From positions 41,264-105,263 of the forward strand of contig JAZPYO010000008.1 of assembly GCA_045544195.1 (NCBI GenBank): a DNA stretch of 64,000 bases, written 5' to 3'. The notes under the pieces are model-generated. The model made no database searches. It was not told where the DNA came from and saw only the letters and a program-made list of their open reading frames with translations. A program made the translations under genes and the position numbers. Position 1 is the stretch's first letter, and each line of letters starts with the position of its first letter. Of the stretch, positions 8,446 to 16,071 are shown in pieces. Source of the stretch: RGIG7213 sp045544195. GTDB lineage: Bacteria > Bacillota > Clostridia > Oscillospirales > CAG-272.

Positions 8446-8772
8446 GCTTGATGTGCGATGAAGCGGGAGGTGGCTATAAAGGATGCAACCCACATCCTTG
8501 TATAGGGAATTTCCGCAGAGTATGTCCGATTTTTAACCGGGCGATAGGAAAAATGAAAAGACACACAAAGGAATTTTGCGTGGATATTCCGCCATTTGTT
8601 ATTCTTCTATGGCGGCAATCCGAAAACGCTGTATTTCTGTGGCCGAATTTTCCGGAATTATCGTTTATGGTGTTCCGGTTTTTATTAGGGATGAGGGTGA
8701 AACACCCGGAATCGTGTATACATTTTGAAAGCCCTTTTAAATCAACCCACAAATTTAAAAGGAGGAACTACA
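8446..8772 (+). promoter_or_regulatory. Structured leader of the S10 operon with attenuator-like switch
   Basis: The ~327-nt leader has several perfect hairpins: 8479-8485 with 8493-8499 (AAGGATG/CATCCTT), 8589-8595 with 8609-8615 (CCGCCAT/ATGGCGG) and 8695-8699 with 8703-8707 (GGGTG/CACCC). CCGGAA (8652-8657) can pair with TTCCGG (8673-8678), which is followed by TTTTTATT as in a terminator. The same TTCCGG can instead pair with a second CCGGAA at 8706-8711. Such exclusive pairings suggest transcription attenuation, perhaps sensed by L4 as in the E. coli S10 leader (known family behaviour; not shown here). Confidence 0.6.
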
Positions 8773-9084
8773 ATGGCGACTAAAGAAAAAATCAGAATCA
8801 GACTTAAGAGCTACGATCACACTCTCGCAGATGCAGCTGCTGCAAAGATAGTTGAAACTGCAAAGAGAACAGGTTCTGCGGTATCCGGTCCTATTCCGCT
8901 GCCCACAGAGCGTGAGATCGTTACGATCCTTCGTGCAGTGCACAAGTACAAGGATTCGCGCGAGCAGTTTGAAATGAGAACCCACAAAAGGCTTATAGAC
9001 GTACTGAAGCCCACTAAGGACACAGTTGACGCTCTTACAAAGCTTGAGCTTCCGGCCGGCGTTGAGATCGAAATTAAGTTATAA
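8773..9084 (+). CDS. rpsJ: 30S ribosomal protein S10
   Basis: A 103-residue S10, the standard length. The start is the ATG at 8773, after AAAAGGAGGAACTACA; an upstream in-frame extension is ignored because it has no ribosome binding site and does not match the family. It assembles in the 30S head near the A-site and, as NusE, joins NusB in antitermination. It is the first gene of the operon; the conserved segment 'MRTHKRLIDVLKPT' is intact. Confidence 0.98.
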   Translation: MATKEKIRIRLKSYDHTLADAAAAKIVETAKRTGSAVSGPIPLPTEREIVTILRAVHKYKDSREQFEMRTHKRLIDVLKPTKDTVDALTKLELPAGVEIEIKL

Positions 9085-9166
9085 TATATACCTTATATTT
9101 CGTGCAACACGTGGTCACGTTGGTCACTTGCGGATCAACCAATAACCTATAGGAGGATTAAGAAAG

Positions 9167-9796
9167 ATGAAACATGCAATTATTGGCAGAAAGATCGGCA
9201 TGACGCAGATCTTTGAGGAAAACGGAAACGTTATTCCCGTAACGGTAATTGAAGCAGGTCCCTGTGTTGTTACACAGAAGAAAACTGTTGAAACAGACGG
9301 CTATGATGCCGTTCAGTTGGGTTTTGCAGACGTTAAGGACAAGCACCTTACAAAGCCCCAGAAGGGACACTTCAAAAAGATGGGCGTAGCTCCCAAAAAG
9401 TATCTGAAGGAATTCAGACTTGACGATATTTCAGCGCTTGAGGTTGGCGCAATAATCACTGCTGACGCATTTGCAGCAGGCGACAGAGTTGACGTAACAG
9501 GCATTTCCAAGGGTCACGGTTACAGCGGCGTTATCAAGAGATGGGGCTGCCACAGACTGAGAATGACTCACGGCGTTGGCCCTGTTCACCGTCAGGCAGG
9601 TTCTATGGGTGCTAACTCAACACCTTCAAGAATATTCAAGAATAAAAAGATGGCAGGTCAGTACGGCGCAGAGCAGGTTACAATACTTAACCTCGACGTT
9701 GTAAAGATCGACGCTGAAAAGAACATAATCGCTGTTAAGGGTGCCGTTCCCGGCGCTAAGGGCGGTATCGTGTTCGTTCGCAGCACATGCAAGTGA
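9167..9796 (+). CDS. rplC: 50S ribosomal protein L3
   Basis: A 209-residue L3, which binds the 3' end of 23S rRNA and starts 50S assembly. The N-terminus 'MKHAIIGRKIGMTQIF' and the central 'GHGYSGVIKRWGC' loop, which reaches the peptidyl-transferase centre, are conserved. The ATG at 9167 follows TAGGAGGATTAAGAAAG. An 82-bp gap separates it from rpsJ; the downstream gene rplD starts 17 bp after its stop. Confidence 0.98.
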   Translation: MKHAIIGRKIGMTQIFEENGNVIPVTVIEAGPCVVTQKKTVETDGYDAVQLGFADVKDKHLTKPQKGHFKKMGVAPKKYLKEFRLDDISALEVGAIITADAFAAGDRVDVTGISKGHGYSGVIKRWGCHRLRMTHGVGPVHRQAGSMGANSTPSRIFKNKKMAGQYGAEQVTILNLDVVKIDAEKNIIAVKGAVPGAKGGIVFVRSTCK

Positions 9797-9813
9797 GAGA
9801 GGAGGAGAATGTA

Positions 9814-10437
9814 ATGGCTAATTTTAACGTAGTAGACATGGCCGGTAAGAATGTTGGCACAGTTGAGCTTTCCGAAGCAGTATTTGCTTGCGAGCCCAAT
9901 AAGGCTGTACTTCACGCGGCTGTCAGAGCGTACCTTATGAATCAGAGACAGGGTACACAGTCAACTCTCACACGCACCGAGGTTTCCGGCGGCGGCGCTA
10001 AGCCCTGGAAGCAGAAGGGAACCGGTCGCGCAAGACAGGGTTCAACACGTTCACCTCAGTGGACACACGGCGGTATAGCTCTCGGTCCTAAGCCCAGAAA
10101 GTACCGCATCGACCTTAATAAGAAGGTTAAAAAGCTGGCTATGCAGAGCGCAATTTCTTCCAAGGCTATTGATAACGAGCTCGTTATCGTAGACAGCATC
10201 GCAACCGACGCCTTCAAGACGAAGACAATGGTAGCAATGCTTGCTGCAGTCAATGCAGGTAAGAAGTCTCTCGTTGTTCTTGACAGCAACGACGAAAAGG
10301 TTGTTAAGAGCTTTGCAAACATTCCCGGCGTTAAGACGGCTCAGATCAACACGATAAACGTATACGACATACTCAACTGCGACACGTTCATCGTTGTTAA
10401 GGCAGCAGCCGAGAAAATTTCGGAGGTGTATGCATAA
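9814..10437 (+). CDS. rplD: 50S ribosomal protein L4
   Basis: A 207-residue L4, usual length. The ATG at 9814 is chosen because GAGGAGGAGAATGTA precedes it and the product then starts MANFNVVDMAGKNVG as in the family; a longer frame begins inside rplC. Residues ~45-100 hold the extended loop (GGGAKPWKQKGTGRARQG) that lines the exit tunnel. In E. coli L4 represses this operon through the leader, so the switch-like leader at 8446-8772 may be its target. It overlaps rplW by one base. Confidence 0.98.
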   Translation: MANFNVVDMAGKNVGTVELSEAVFACEPNKAVLHAAVRAYLMNQRQGTQSTLTRTEVSGGGAKPWKQKGTGRARQGSTRSPQWTHGGIALGPKPRKYRIDLNKKVKKLAMQSAISSKAIDNELVIVDSIATDAFKTKTMVAMLAAVNAGKKSLVVLDSNDEKVVKSFANIPGVKTAQINTINVYDILNCDTFIVVKAAAEKISEVYA

Positions 10438-10730
10438 TGAAAACATCATACGATATAATCATACGCCCCATCGTAACAGAAGCTTCTATGATGATGGCGG
10501 CAGACAAGAAGTACGTATTTGAAGTACTTCGCACTGCTACAAAGTCCGAGATCGCAAGCGCGGTTGAGGAACTGTTTAAGGTAGACGTTGCATCTGTCAA
10601 CGTAATCAACGTAAAGAAGAAGCCGAAGAGACTCGGTGTACATTCAGGCTACACACGCACTTGGAAAAAGGCAATCGTAACATTGAAGGCTGACTCCAAG
10701 ACGATAGAGTTCTTCGACGGCTTGATGTAA
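10437..10730 (+). CDS. rplW: 50S ribosomal protein L23
   Basis: A 97-residue L23 at the tunnel exit of the 50S subunit, where trigger factor and SRP dock. The typical start 'SYDIIIRPIVTEAS' and the 'NVINVKKKPKRLG' loop are present. Its ATG shares the last base of the rplD stop codon, with CGGAGGTG upstream, so translation is likely coupled to L4. Confidence 0.97.
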   Translation: MKTSYDIIIRPIVTEASMMMAADKKYVFEVLRTATKSEIASAVEELFKVDVASVNVINVKKKPKRLGVHSGYTRTWKKAIVTLKADSKTIEFFDGLM

Positions 10731-10745
10731 TGGAGGTAAGCGGCA

Positions 10746-11576
10746 ATGGCAGTAAAAACATATAAACCGACTACTCCGGGCAGAAGACAGATGACCACTC
10801 CTTCATTCGAGGAGATTACCAAGAAGACGCCCGAAAAAAGTCTTATATTCACAAAGAAAAAGCACGCCGGCCGTAACAGCTACGGTAAGATAACTGTTCG
10901 TCACAGAGGCGGCGGCAACAAGATCAAGTACAGAATTATCGACTTCAAGCGTCAGAACGAATCTGCTGCAACTGTTTTGGCAATCGAATATGACCCTAAC
11001 AGAACAGCATATATCGCTTTGATCCAGTATGAAGACGGCAAGAAGGCTTACACGATAGCTCCTGTAGGTCTTAAGGTTGGCGATGTTATCTACTCCGGCG
11101 AAAAGGCGGACATTAAGCCCGGTAACACGCTTCCCATATCCTGCATTCCTCAGGGTACTTTCATTTACAACATTGAGCTTTACCCCGGTAAGGGCGCTCA
11201 GCTCGTAAGAAGTGCAGGCACAGCCGCACAGCTTATGTCCAAGGAAAACGGTATGGCGCTCGTTCGTTTGCCCAGCGGTGAGATGCGTTATGTTCGCTTG
11301 AACTGCAAGGCTACTGTTGGTCAGGTCTGCAACATCGAGCATGAAAACATCAAGCTCGGTAAGGCAGGTAAGACACGCCACAAGGGTATCCGTCCTACAG
11401 TAAGAGGTTCTGTCATGAACCCCTGTGACCACCCGCACGGCGGCGGTGAAGGACGTTCACCGATCGGACGTTCAGGCCCTGTGACACCTTGGGGCAAGCC
11501 TGCTCTCGGTCTTAAGACGAGAAACAAGAAGGCAAGAACAGAACAGTTCATCGTAAAGCACCGTAACGGAAGATAA
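10746..11576 (+). CDS. rplB: 50S ribosomal protein L2
   Basis: A 276-residue L2, standard length. L2 is needed for subunit joining and peptidyl transfer. The conserved C-terminal stretch 'NPCDHPHGGGEGRSPIGR' contains the histidine linked to peptidyl-transferase function. It follows rplW by 15 bp with GGAGG before its ATG, and rpsS follows after 20 bp. Confidence 0.98.
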   Translation: MAVKTYKPTTPGRRQMTTPSFEEITKKTPEKSLIFTKKKHAGRNSYGKITVRHRGGGNKIKYRIIDFKRQNESAATVLAIEYDPNRTAYIALIQYEDGKKAYTIAPVGLKVGDVIYSGEKADIKPGNTLPISCIPQGTFIYNIELYPGKGAQLVRSAGTAAQLMSKENGMALVRLPSGEMRYVRLNCKATVGQVCNIEHENIKLGKAGKTRHKGIRPTVRGSVMNPCDHPHGGGEGRSPIGRSGPVTPWGKPALGLKTRNKKARTEQFIVKHRNGR

Positions 11577-11596
11577 AGGATAGGAGGAAGTAAACA

Positions 11597-11878
11597 ATGA
11601 GCAGAAGTTCAAAGAAAACCCCTTTTGTTGAAGCTAAGCTTTATGCAAGAATCGAAGCTATGAACGAAAAGGGCGCAAAGCAGGTACTCAAGACATGGTC
11701 CCGCGCTTCCACGATATATCCTGAATTCGTTGGTCACACGATCGCAGTTCACGACGGCAGGAAGCACGTTCCCGTATTCGTAACAGAAGATATGGTCGGT
11801 CACAAGCTCGGCGAGTTTGCACCTACCAGAACCTTCAAAGGACACGCAGGCTCTAAGACATCCAATAACGGTAAATAA
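11597..11878 (+). CDS. rpsS: 30S ribosomal protein S19
   Basis: A 93-residue S19 that forms a complex with S13 in the 30S head. The motif 'MVGHKLGEFAPTRTFKGH' near residues 67-84 is the family signature. The gene lies between rplB and rplV with AGGAGG before its ATG, the canonical order of the S10 operon. Confidence 0.98.
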   Translation: MSRSSKKTPFVEAKLYARIEAMNEKGAKQVLKTWSRASTIYPEFVGHTIAVHDGRKHVPVFVTEDMVGHKLGEFAPTRTFKGHAGSKTSNNGK

Positions 11879-11897
11879 TTAAGGAGGCAATATTACA

Positions 11898-12245
11898 ATG
11901 GAAGCTAATAAAACAGCTAAGGCGTACCTGAGATACGCAAGAATATCGCCCCGTAAGGTCTGCATCGTCCTCGACCTCATCAGAGGCAAGAAGGTAGACA
12001 CCGCAATGGCGATATTGCAAAACACACCTAAGAGCGCAAGCGAATATATAATAAAGCTTTTGAAGAGTGCGGTTGCTAACGCAGAGCACAACTTCAATAT
12101 GGACCCCGAAAAGCTTTATGTTACAGAGTGCTTCGTTTGCCCCGGTCCTACACTCAAGAGGATCAGACCCAGAGCGCAGGGCAGAGCAAACAGAATACTC
12201 AAGAGAACAAGCCACGTTACACTTGCAGTGGCTGAAAAGAACTGA
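11898..12245 (+). CDS. rplV: 50S ribosomal protein L22
   Basis: A 115-residue L22. It binds all domains of 23S rRNA, and its beta-hairpin (residues ~80-100, containing GPTLKRIRPRAQGRA) lines the exit tunnel where macrolides act; that hairpin looks normal. The ATG follows AAGGAGGCAATATTACA. It is 20 bp from rpsS and 28 bp from rpsC. Confidence 0.98.
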   Translation: MEANKTAKAYLRYARISPRKVCIVLDLIRGKKVDTAMAILQNTPKSASEYIIKLLKSAVANAEHNFNMDPEKLYVTECFVCPGPTLKRIRPRAQGRANRILKRTSHVTLAVAEKN

Positions 12246-12272
12246 TCTTACAAGAAGGAGGTATAGAACGAA

Positions 12273-13046
12273 ATGGGACAGAAAGTTAATCCCCACGGTC
12301 TTCGCGTGGGCGTTATCAAGAAGTGGGACTCAAGATGGTTCGTTTCCGATAAGGAATTCGGCGATACACTCGTATCTGACTACAACATCAGAAAGTTCCT
12401 CAAAAAGCAGCTTCAGCCCGCCGGTGTTCCCCGTATTGAGATCGAACGCGGCGACAAGTATATAAGAATAATCATTCACTGCGCTAAGCCCGGTATGGTA
12501 ATCGGACGCGGCGGCTCTGAAATGGAAAAGCTGAAAGAACAGCTCAAGAAGCTTACCGATAAAGACGTTCTCGTAAACGTTATCGAAGTAAGACAGCCCG
12601 ACCTTGATGCACAGCTCGTTGCAGAAAACATCTGCTCACAGCTTGAACGCAGAATTTCCTTCCGCCGCGCTATGAAAATGGCTATCGGCAGAACAATGAA
12701 GCTCGGCGCAAAGGGTATCAAGATCGCATGCTCCGGCCGTCTCGGCGGTGCGGAAATTGCTCGTACAGAGCACTATCACGAGGGTACTATTCCCCTGCAG
12801 ACACTGCGCGCAGATATTGACTACGGCTTCTATGAAGCAAATACCACCTACGGTAAGATCGGTGTTAAGGTTTGGATATACAGAGGCGAGGTTCTTGCTG
12901 ATGTGAAGCGTGAGCGCGAGTATGACAAGCGCGACAGACGCGACCGCCGCGACAGACGTGACCGTGGCGAAGGACGTCAAAGACGCGACAACAACAGACA
13001 GGATAGACCCTACAATAAGGAGGGACGTCGCAATGTTAATGCCTAA
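12273..13046 (+). CDS. rpsC: 30S ribosomal protein S3 with charged C-terminal tail
   Basis: A 257-residue S3, about 30-40 residues longer than a minimal S3. Residues ~1-210 contain the N-terminal domain, the KH domain (GMVIGRGGSEMEKL, residues ~69-82) and the C-terminal domain. From residue ~212 a low-complexity tail of Arg/Asp repeats (RDRRDRRDRRDRG) follows and ends in NKEGRRNVNA. S3 forms part of the mRNA entry helicase of the 30S subunit. Its last 14 bases overlap the start of rplP, so the tail DNA also contains the rplP ribosome binding site. Confidence 0.97.
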   Translation: MGQKVNPHGLRVGVIKKWDSRWFVSDKEFGDTLVSDYNIRKFLKKQLQPAGVPRIEIERGDKYIRIIIHCAKPGMVIGRGGSEMEKLKEQLKKLTDKDVLVNVIEVRQPDLDAQLVAENICSQLERRISFRRAMKMAIGRTMKLGAKGIKIACSGRLGGAEIARTEHYHEGTIPLQTLRADIDYGFYEANTTYGKIGVKVWIYRGEVLADVKREREYDKRDRRDRRDRRDRGEGRQRRDNNRQDRPYNKEGRRNVNA

Positions 13047-13458
13047 GAGAGTTAAATACAGACGTGTCCAGAGAGGCAGACTCAAGGGCAAGGCAACGAG
13101 AGGTAACACTCTTGCTTACGGCTCCTACGGTCTTGTAGCTACTGAGCCCGCATGGATCACGTCCAACCAGATAGAAGCAGCCCGTATAGCGATGACACGT
13201 TACATTCGCCGTGGCGGTAAGGTTTGGATCAAAATATTCCCCGATAAGCCTATCACCGAAAAGCCTGCTGAAACACGTATGGGTTCCGGTAAAGGCTCGC
13301 CTGAGTATTGGGTAGCAGTTGTAAAGCCCGGCAGGATCATGTTCGAAATGGACGGTGTTGCTGAGGAGGTTGCACGCGAGGCTATGCGTCTTGCAAGCCA
13401 CAAGCTGCCTATCAAAACAAAGTTCATCAAAAAAGAAATCGCAAGTGAGGAGGTATAA
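13033..13458 (+). CDS. rplP: 50S ribosomal protein L16
   Basis: A 141-residue L16 (MLMPKRVKYRRVQRGR). The start at 13033 is supported by AAGGAGG at 13017-13023 and family alignment; a longer frame reaching back into rpsC is spurious. L16 organises the A-site tRNA region of the 50S subunit. 'RMGSGKGSPEYWVAVVKPG' is the conserved core and includes the Arg hydroxylated in some bacteria. It overlaps rpsC by 14 bp. Confidence 0.97.
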   Translation: MLMPKRVKYRRVQRGRLKGKATRGNTLAYGSYGLVATEPAWITSNQIEAARIAMTRYIRRGGKVWIKIFPDKPITEKPAETRMGSGKGSPEYWVAVVKPGRIMFEMDGVAEEVAREAMRLASHKLPIKTKFIKKEIASEEV

Positions 13459-13463
13459 TTCTG

Positions 13464-13658
13464 ATGAAAGCAGCAGAACTTAAGAAATTAACTGTTGAAG
13501 AGCTTAACAAAGAGCTCCGCGACCTTAAAGATGAATTATTCCGCCTCCGTTTCCAGCATTCTATCAACCAGTTGGATAACCCCAACAAGATTCCGGAAAC
13601 AAAGCGTAACATCGCAAGAGTAATGACGGTTCTTCAGCAGAAGAAAAGCGAAACCTGA
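13464..13658 (+). CDS. rpmC: 50S ribosomal protein L29
   Basis: A 64-residue two-helix protein with the typical 'LNKELRDLKDELFRLRFQHS' start and 'RNIARVMTVL' end. It sits near the tunnel exit next to L23. It begins 5 bp after the rplP stop with GAGGAGG inside the end of rplP, which implies coupling. Confidence 0.97.
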   Translation: MKAAELKKLTVEELNKELRDLKDELFRLRFQHSINQLDNPNKIPETKRNIARVMTVLQQKKSET

Positions 13659-13681
13659 GTACATGAGAGGAGAAACAGTCG

Positions 13682-13939
13682 ATGAGTGAAAGAAATTTGA
13701 GAAAAACAAGAGTCGGCAAAGTCGTTAGCGATAAGATGGACAAGACCATTGTAGTTGCTATTGAAGACAATGTTAAGCACCCGAAGTACAATAAGGTTAT
13801 TAAGCGCACTATCAGATTGAAGGCGCATGACGAAAACAACGAGTGCGGCATAGGCGACAAGGTAAGTATTGCCGAAACAAGACCTCTCTCAAAGGATAAG
13901 AGATGGCGCTTGGTACAAATCATAGAAAAAGCAAAATAA
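13682..13939 (+). CDS. rpsQ: 30S ribosomal protein S17
   Basis: An 85-residue OB-fold protein that binds 16S rRNA helices early in assembly. 'GKVVSDKMDKTIVVAIED' and 'DKVSIAETRPLSKDKRW' are family hallmarks. The ATG follows GAGAGGAGAAACAGTCG. It is the last gene before a 113-bp gap leading to rplN, the usual S10/spc boundary in bacteria. No strong promoter or terminator was seen in that gap. Confidence 0.97.
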   Translation: MSERNLRKTRVGKVVSDKMDKTIVVAIEDNVKHPKYNKVIKRTIRLKAHDENNECGIGDKVSIAETRPLSKDKRWRLVQIIEKAK

Positions 13940-14052
13940 TCAGAGCATTATTACATTGAATGCCTGCCATGAGGTGTCAATAAAAGATACTGTTACTGCA
14001 ATGGCAAGAGCGATTTGTGAGATGCGATTATTATGAATAGGAGGATTACGCA

Positions 14053-14421
14053 GTGATTCAGCAGCAGTCATTAATGAAGGTCGCCGACAATACAGGCGCC
14101 AAAGAACTGATGTGCATTCGCGTACTTGGCGGCACGGGTAGAAGATACGGTAACATCGGCGACGTTGTGGTTTGTTCCGTAAAAAAACCTGCCCCCAACG
14201 GTGCTGTTAAGAAGGGCGAGGACGTTAAGGCCGTTATCGTAAGAACAAGACACGGCTTGAGAAGAGCAGACGGCTCTACTATCAAGTTTGACGAAAACGC
14301 AGCAGTTATTATAAGAGAAGATAAAACACCCAGAGGTACACGTATTTTTGGCCCGGTAGCAAGAGAGCTTCGTGAAAAGGATTACCTTAAGATTCTCTCT
14401 CTCGCTCCCGAAGTGCTGTAA
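14053..14421 (+). CDS. rplN: 50S ribosomal protein L14 (GTG start)
   Basis: A 122-residue L14, the exact family length. The start codon is GTG, preceded by TAGGAGGATTACGCA; the product begins MIQQQSLMKVADNTGAKEL as usual. L14 forms intersubunit bridges with 16S rRNA and binds RsfS. It heads the spc-like part of the operon. Confidence 0.97.
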   Translation: MIQQQSLMKVADNTGAKELMCIRVLGGTGRRYGNIGDVVVCSVKKPAPNGAVKKGEDVKAVIVRTRHGLRRADGSTIKFDENAAVIIREDKTPRGTRIFGPVARELREKDYLKILSLAPEVL

Positions 14422-14434
14422 GGAGGAAACAAGA

Positions 14435-14764
14435 ATGAGTAAATTGCATATAAAAACAGGCGACGAAGTTATTGTTGTTTCCGGTAACAGCAAGGGCGTA
14501 AAGGGCAAGGTGCTTGAGGTTTCCCCCAAGGAAGGAAAGGTGATCGTTGAAAAGGCGAACATCGTTTCAAAGCATGTTAAGCCCAGAAAGCAGGGCGAGC
14601 ACGGCAGCATCATTCAGGTTGAGGGTGCTATGTACGCAAGCAAGGTACAGCTCCTTTGCAGCAAGTGCGGTCCTACGAGAGTTAACTTCACACTTGAAAA
14701 AGATGAAAAGACGGGCAAGACCGTTAAAACAAGAGTATGCGCTAAATGCGGCGCAAAAATATAA
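14435..14764 (+). CDS. rplX: 50S ribosomal protein L24
   Basis: A 109-residue L24 with a KOW motif near the N-terminus (GDEVIVVSGNSKGVKGKV). The ATG at 14435 is preceded by AAGGAGGAAACAAGA and gives the normal start MSKLHIKTGDEV; the longer frame overlapping rplN is rejected. CSKCGPTR and CAKCGAKI near the C-terminus form two CxxC pairs, a zinc ribbon known in some L24 proteins. Confidence 0.97.
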   Translation: MSKLHIKTGDEVIVVSGNSKGVKGKVLEVSPKEGKVIVEKANIVSKHVKPRKQGEHGSIIQVEGAMYASKVQLLCSKCGPTRVNFTLEKDEKTGKTVKTRVCAKCGAKI

Positions 14765-14780
14765 GAAAGGAGCTTAAATC

Positions 14781-15323
14781 ATGGCAAGATTAAAGGAATT
14801 TTACAAGAATGAAGCGGCTCCTGCGCTTATGACTAAGTTTGCTTATAAGAGCCCTATGCAGATCCCGCGCTTTGATAAGATCGTTATCAATGTCGGCGCA
14901 GGCGACGCAAAGGATAACTCTAAGGTTATCGATAGCATTATCAACGACCTCACGATAATCACAGGTCAGAAGGCTGTTCCCACGTACGCAAAGAAGTCCG
15001 TTGCGAACTTCAAGCTCCGTGAGGGCATGAAGATCGGCGCTAAGGTTACACTTCGCGGCGAGATCATGTACGAATTTATGGATAAGCTTTTCAACTTTGC
15101 TCTTCCCAGAGTACGTGACTTCAAGGGTATCAACCCCAATGCTTTCGACGGACGCGGTAACTACGCGTTGGGTCTTAAAGAGCAGTTGATATTCCCTGAG
15201 ATCGAGTACGATAAGGTAGACAAGATCCGTGGTATGGATATCGTATTTGTTACAACAGCAAATACTGATGAAGAAGCTAAAGAGCTGCTCACTCTTATGG
15301 GCGCTCCGTTTTCTAAGGAATAA
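14781..15323 (+). CDS. rplE: 50S ribosomal protein L5
   Basis: A 180-residue L5 of standard size. It binds 5S rRNA and contacts S13 and P-site tRNA at the central protuberance. The typical 'YKSPMQIPRFDKIVINVG' and 'FPEIEYDKVDKIRGMDIV' segments are present. In E. coli S8 represses the spc operon at the start of rplE; no such structure was evident here. rpsN follows 14 bp later. Confidence 0.98.
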   Translation: MARLKEFYKNEAAPALMTKFAYKSPMQIPRFDKIVINVGAGDAKDNSKVIDSIINDLTIITGQKAVPTYAKKSVANFKLREGMKIGAKVTLRGEIMYEFMDKLFNFALPRVRDFKGINPNAFDGRGNYALGLKEQLIFPEIEYDKVDKIRGMDIVFVTTANTDEEAKELLTLMGAPFSKE

Positions 15324-15337
15324 GGAGGTAAACGCAA

Positions 15338-15523
15338 ATGGCAAAGAAGGCTATGATATTAAAGCAGCAGCGTCCGCAGAAGTATGCTACCCGTGAGTAT
15401 AACAGATGCAAGATATGCGGTCGTCCCCATGCTTACCTCCGCAAATACGGTATTTGCCGTATCTGCTTCAGAGAGCTTGCATACAAGGGTCAGATTCCCG
15501 GTGTTAAGAAAGCCAGCTGGTAA
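15338..15523 (+). CDS. rpsN: 30S ribosomal protein S14, zinc-binding type Z
   Basis: A 61-residue S14 of the short zinc form. Two CxxC pairs (CKIC at residues 24-27 and CRIC at 40-43) bind zinc. This form is typical of Firmicutes, which often carry a second zinc-free copy for zinc starvation; none is in the window. The ATG follows AAGGAGGTAAACGCA. Confidence 0.97.
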   Translation: MAKKAMILKQQRPQKYATREYNRCKICGRPHAYLRKYGICRICFRELAYKGQIPGVKKASW

Positions 15524-15552
15524 TCTTACACAGGGCTCCATTCTACGACAGG

Positions 15553-15623
15553 AAGCTATATTAAAGATAGCTTAACCGGCGTATTTATAGCCGATAAGAT
15601 CGGCAGCAAGGGGGCAAAGCCCC
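15553..15623 (+). promoter_or_regulatory. Three tandem perfect hairpins between rpsN and rpsH
   Basis: In the 133-bp gap between rpsN and rpsH there are three short perfect stems: AAGCTAT/ATAGCTT (15553-15559 with 15567-15573), GCCGAT/ATCGGC (15590-15595 with 15599-15604) and GGGGC/GCCCC (15611-15615 with 15619-15623). The last is followed by A-residues, not T, so it is no terminator. They may stabilise mRNA ends or act as a protein-binding site. Confidence 0.5.
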
Positions 15624-15656
15624 AAAAAAGATAACTTGCATAGGAGGATTTTAAAA

Positions 15657-16055
15657 ATGCAGATGTCAGACGTAATTGCAGATATGCTTACACGCATACG
15701 CAATGCAAACAACGCAAAGCACGAAACAGTTGATATTCCCGCTTCCAAGATGAAGAAGGCTATCGCTGATATTCTCGTAGACGAGGGCTACATCAAGAGC
15801 GCTCAGATCATCGAGGACGGCAAGCAGGGTATCATTCGTGTTACACTTAAGTACGGCCAGGGCAAGCAGAGAATACTTCAGGGTATCCGCAGAGTATCCA
15901 AGCCCGGCTTGAGAGTTTATTCAAATTGCGAGGATATGCCCAGAGTTATGAACGGCCTCGGCGTAGCAATCGTATCAACTTCCAAAGGCATAATGACCGA
16001 TAAGAAGGCAAGAAGCCTCAACATCGGCGGCGAAATTATTGCCTTTGTATGGTAA
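15657..16055 (+). CDS. rpsH: 30S ribosomal protein S8
   Basis: A 132-residue S8. The ATG at 15657 (after TAGGAGGATTTTAAAA) gives MQMSDVIADMLTRIRNAN, matching the family; an upstream extension of seven codons lacks support. S8 binds helix 21 of 16S rRNA and is essential for platform assembly. The C-terminal 'GIMTDKKARSLNIGGEII' is the family signature. Confidence 0.97.
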   Translation: MQMSDVIADMLTRIRNANNAKHETVDIPASKMKKAIADILVDEGYIKSAQIIEDGKQGIIRVTLKYGQGKQRILQGIRRVSKPGLRVYSNCEDMPRVMNGLGVAIVSTSKGIMTDKKARSLNIGGEIIAFVW

Positions 16056-16071
16056 GCGGGAGGTATAGAGT

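Noticed and set aside
8448..8783. 111-codon open frame across the S10 leader
   Set aside because: It lies in a structured leader, has no ribosome binding site and an implausible composition, and runs into rpsJ.
13940..14052. Separate promoter for the spc part between rpsQ and rplN
   Set aside because: No pair of -35/-10 boxes at suitable spacing was seen; continuous transcription is simpler.
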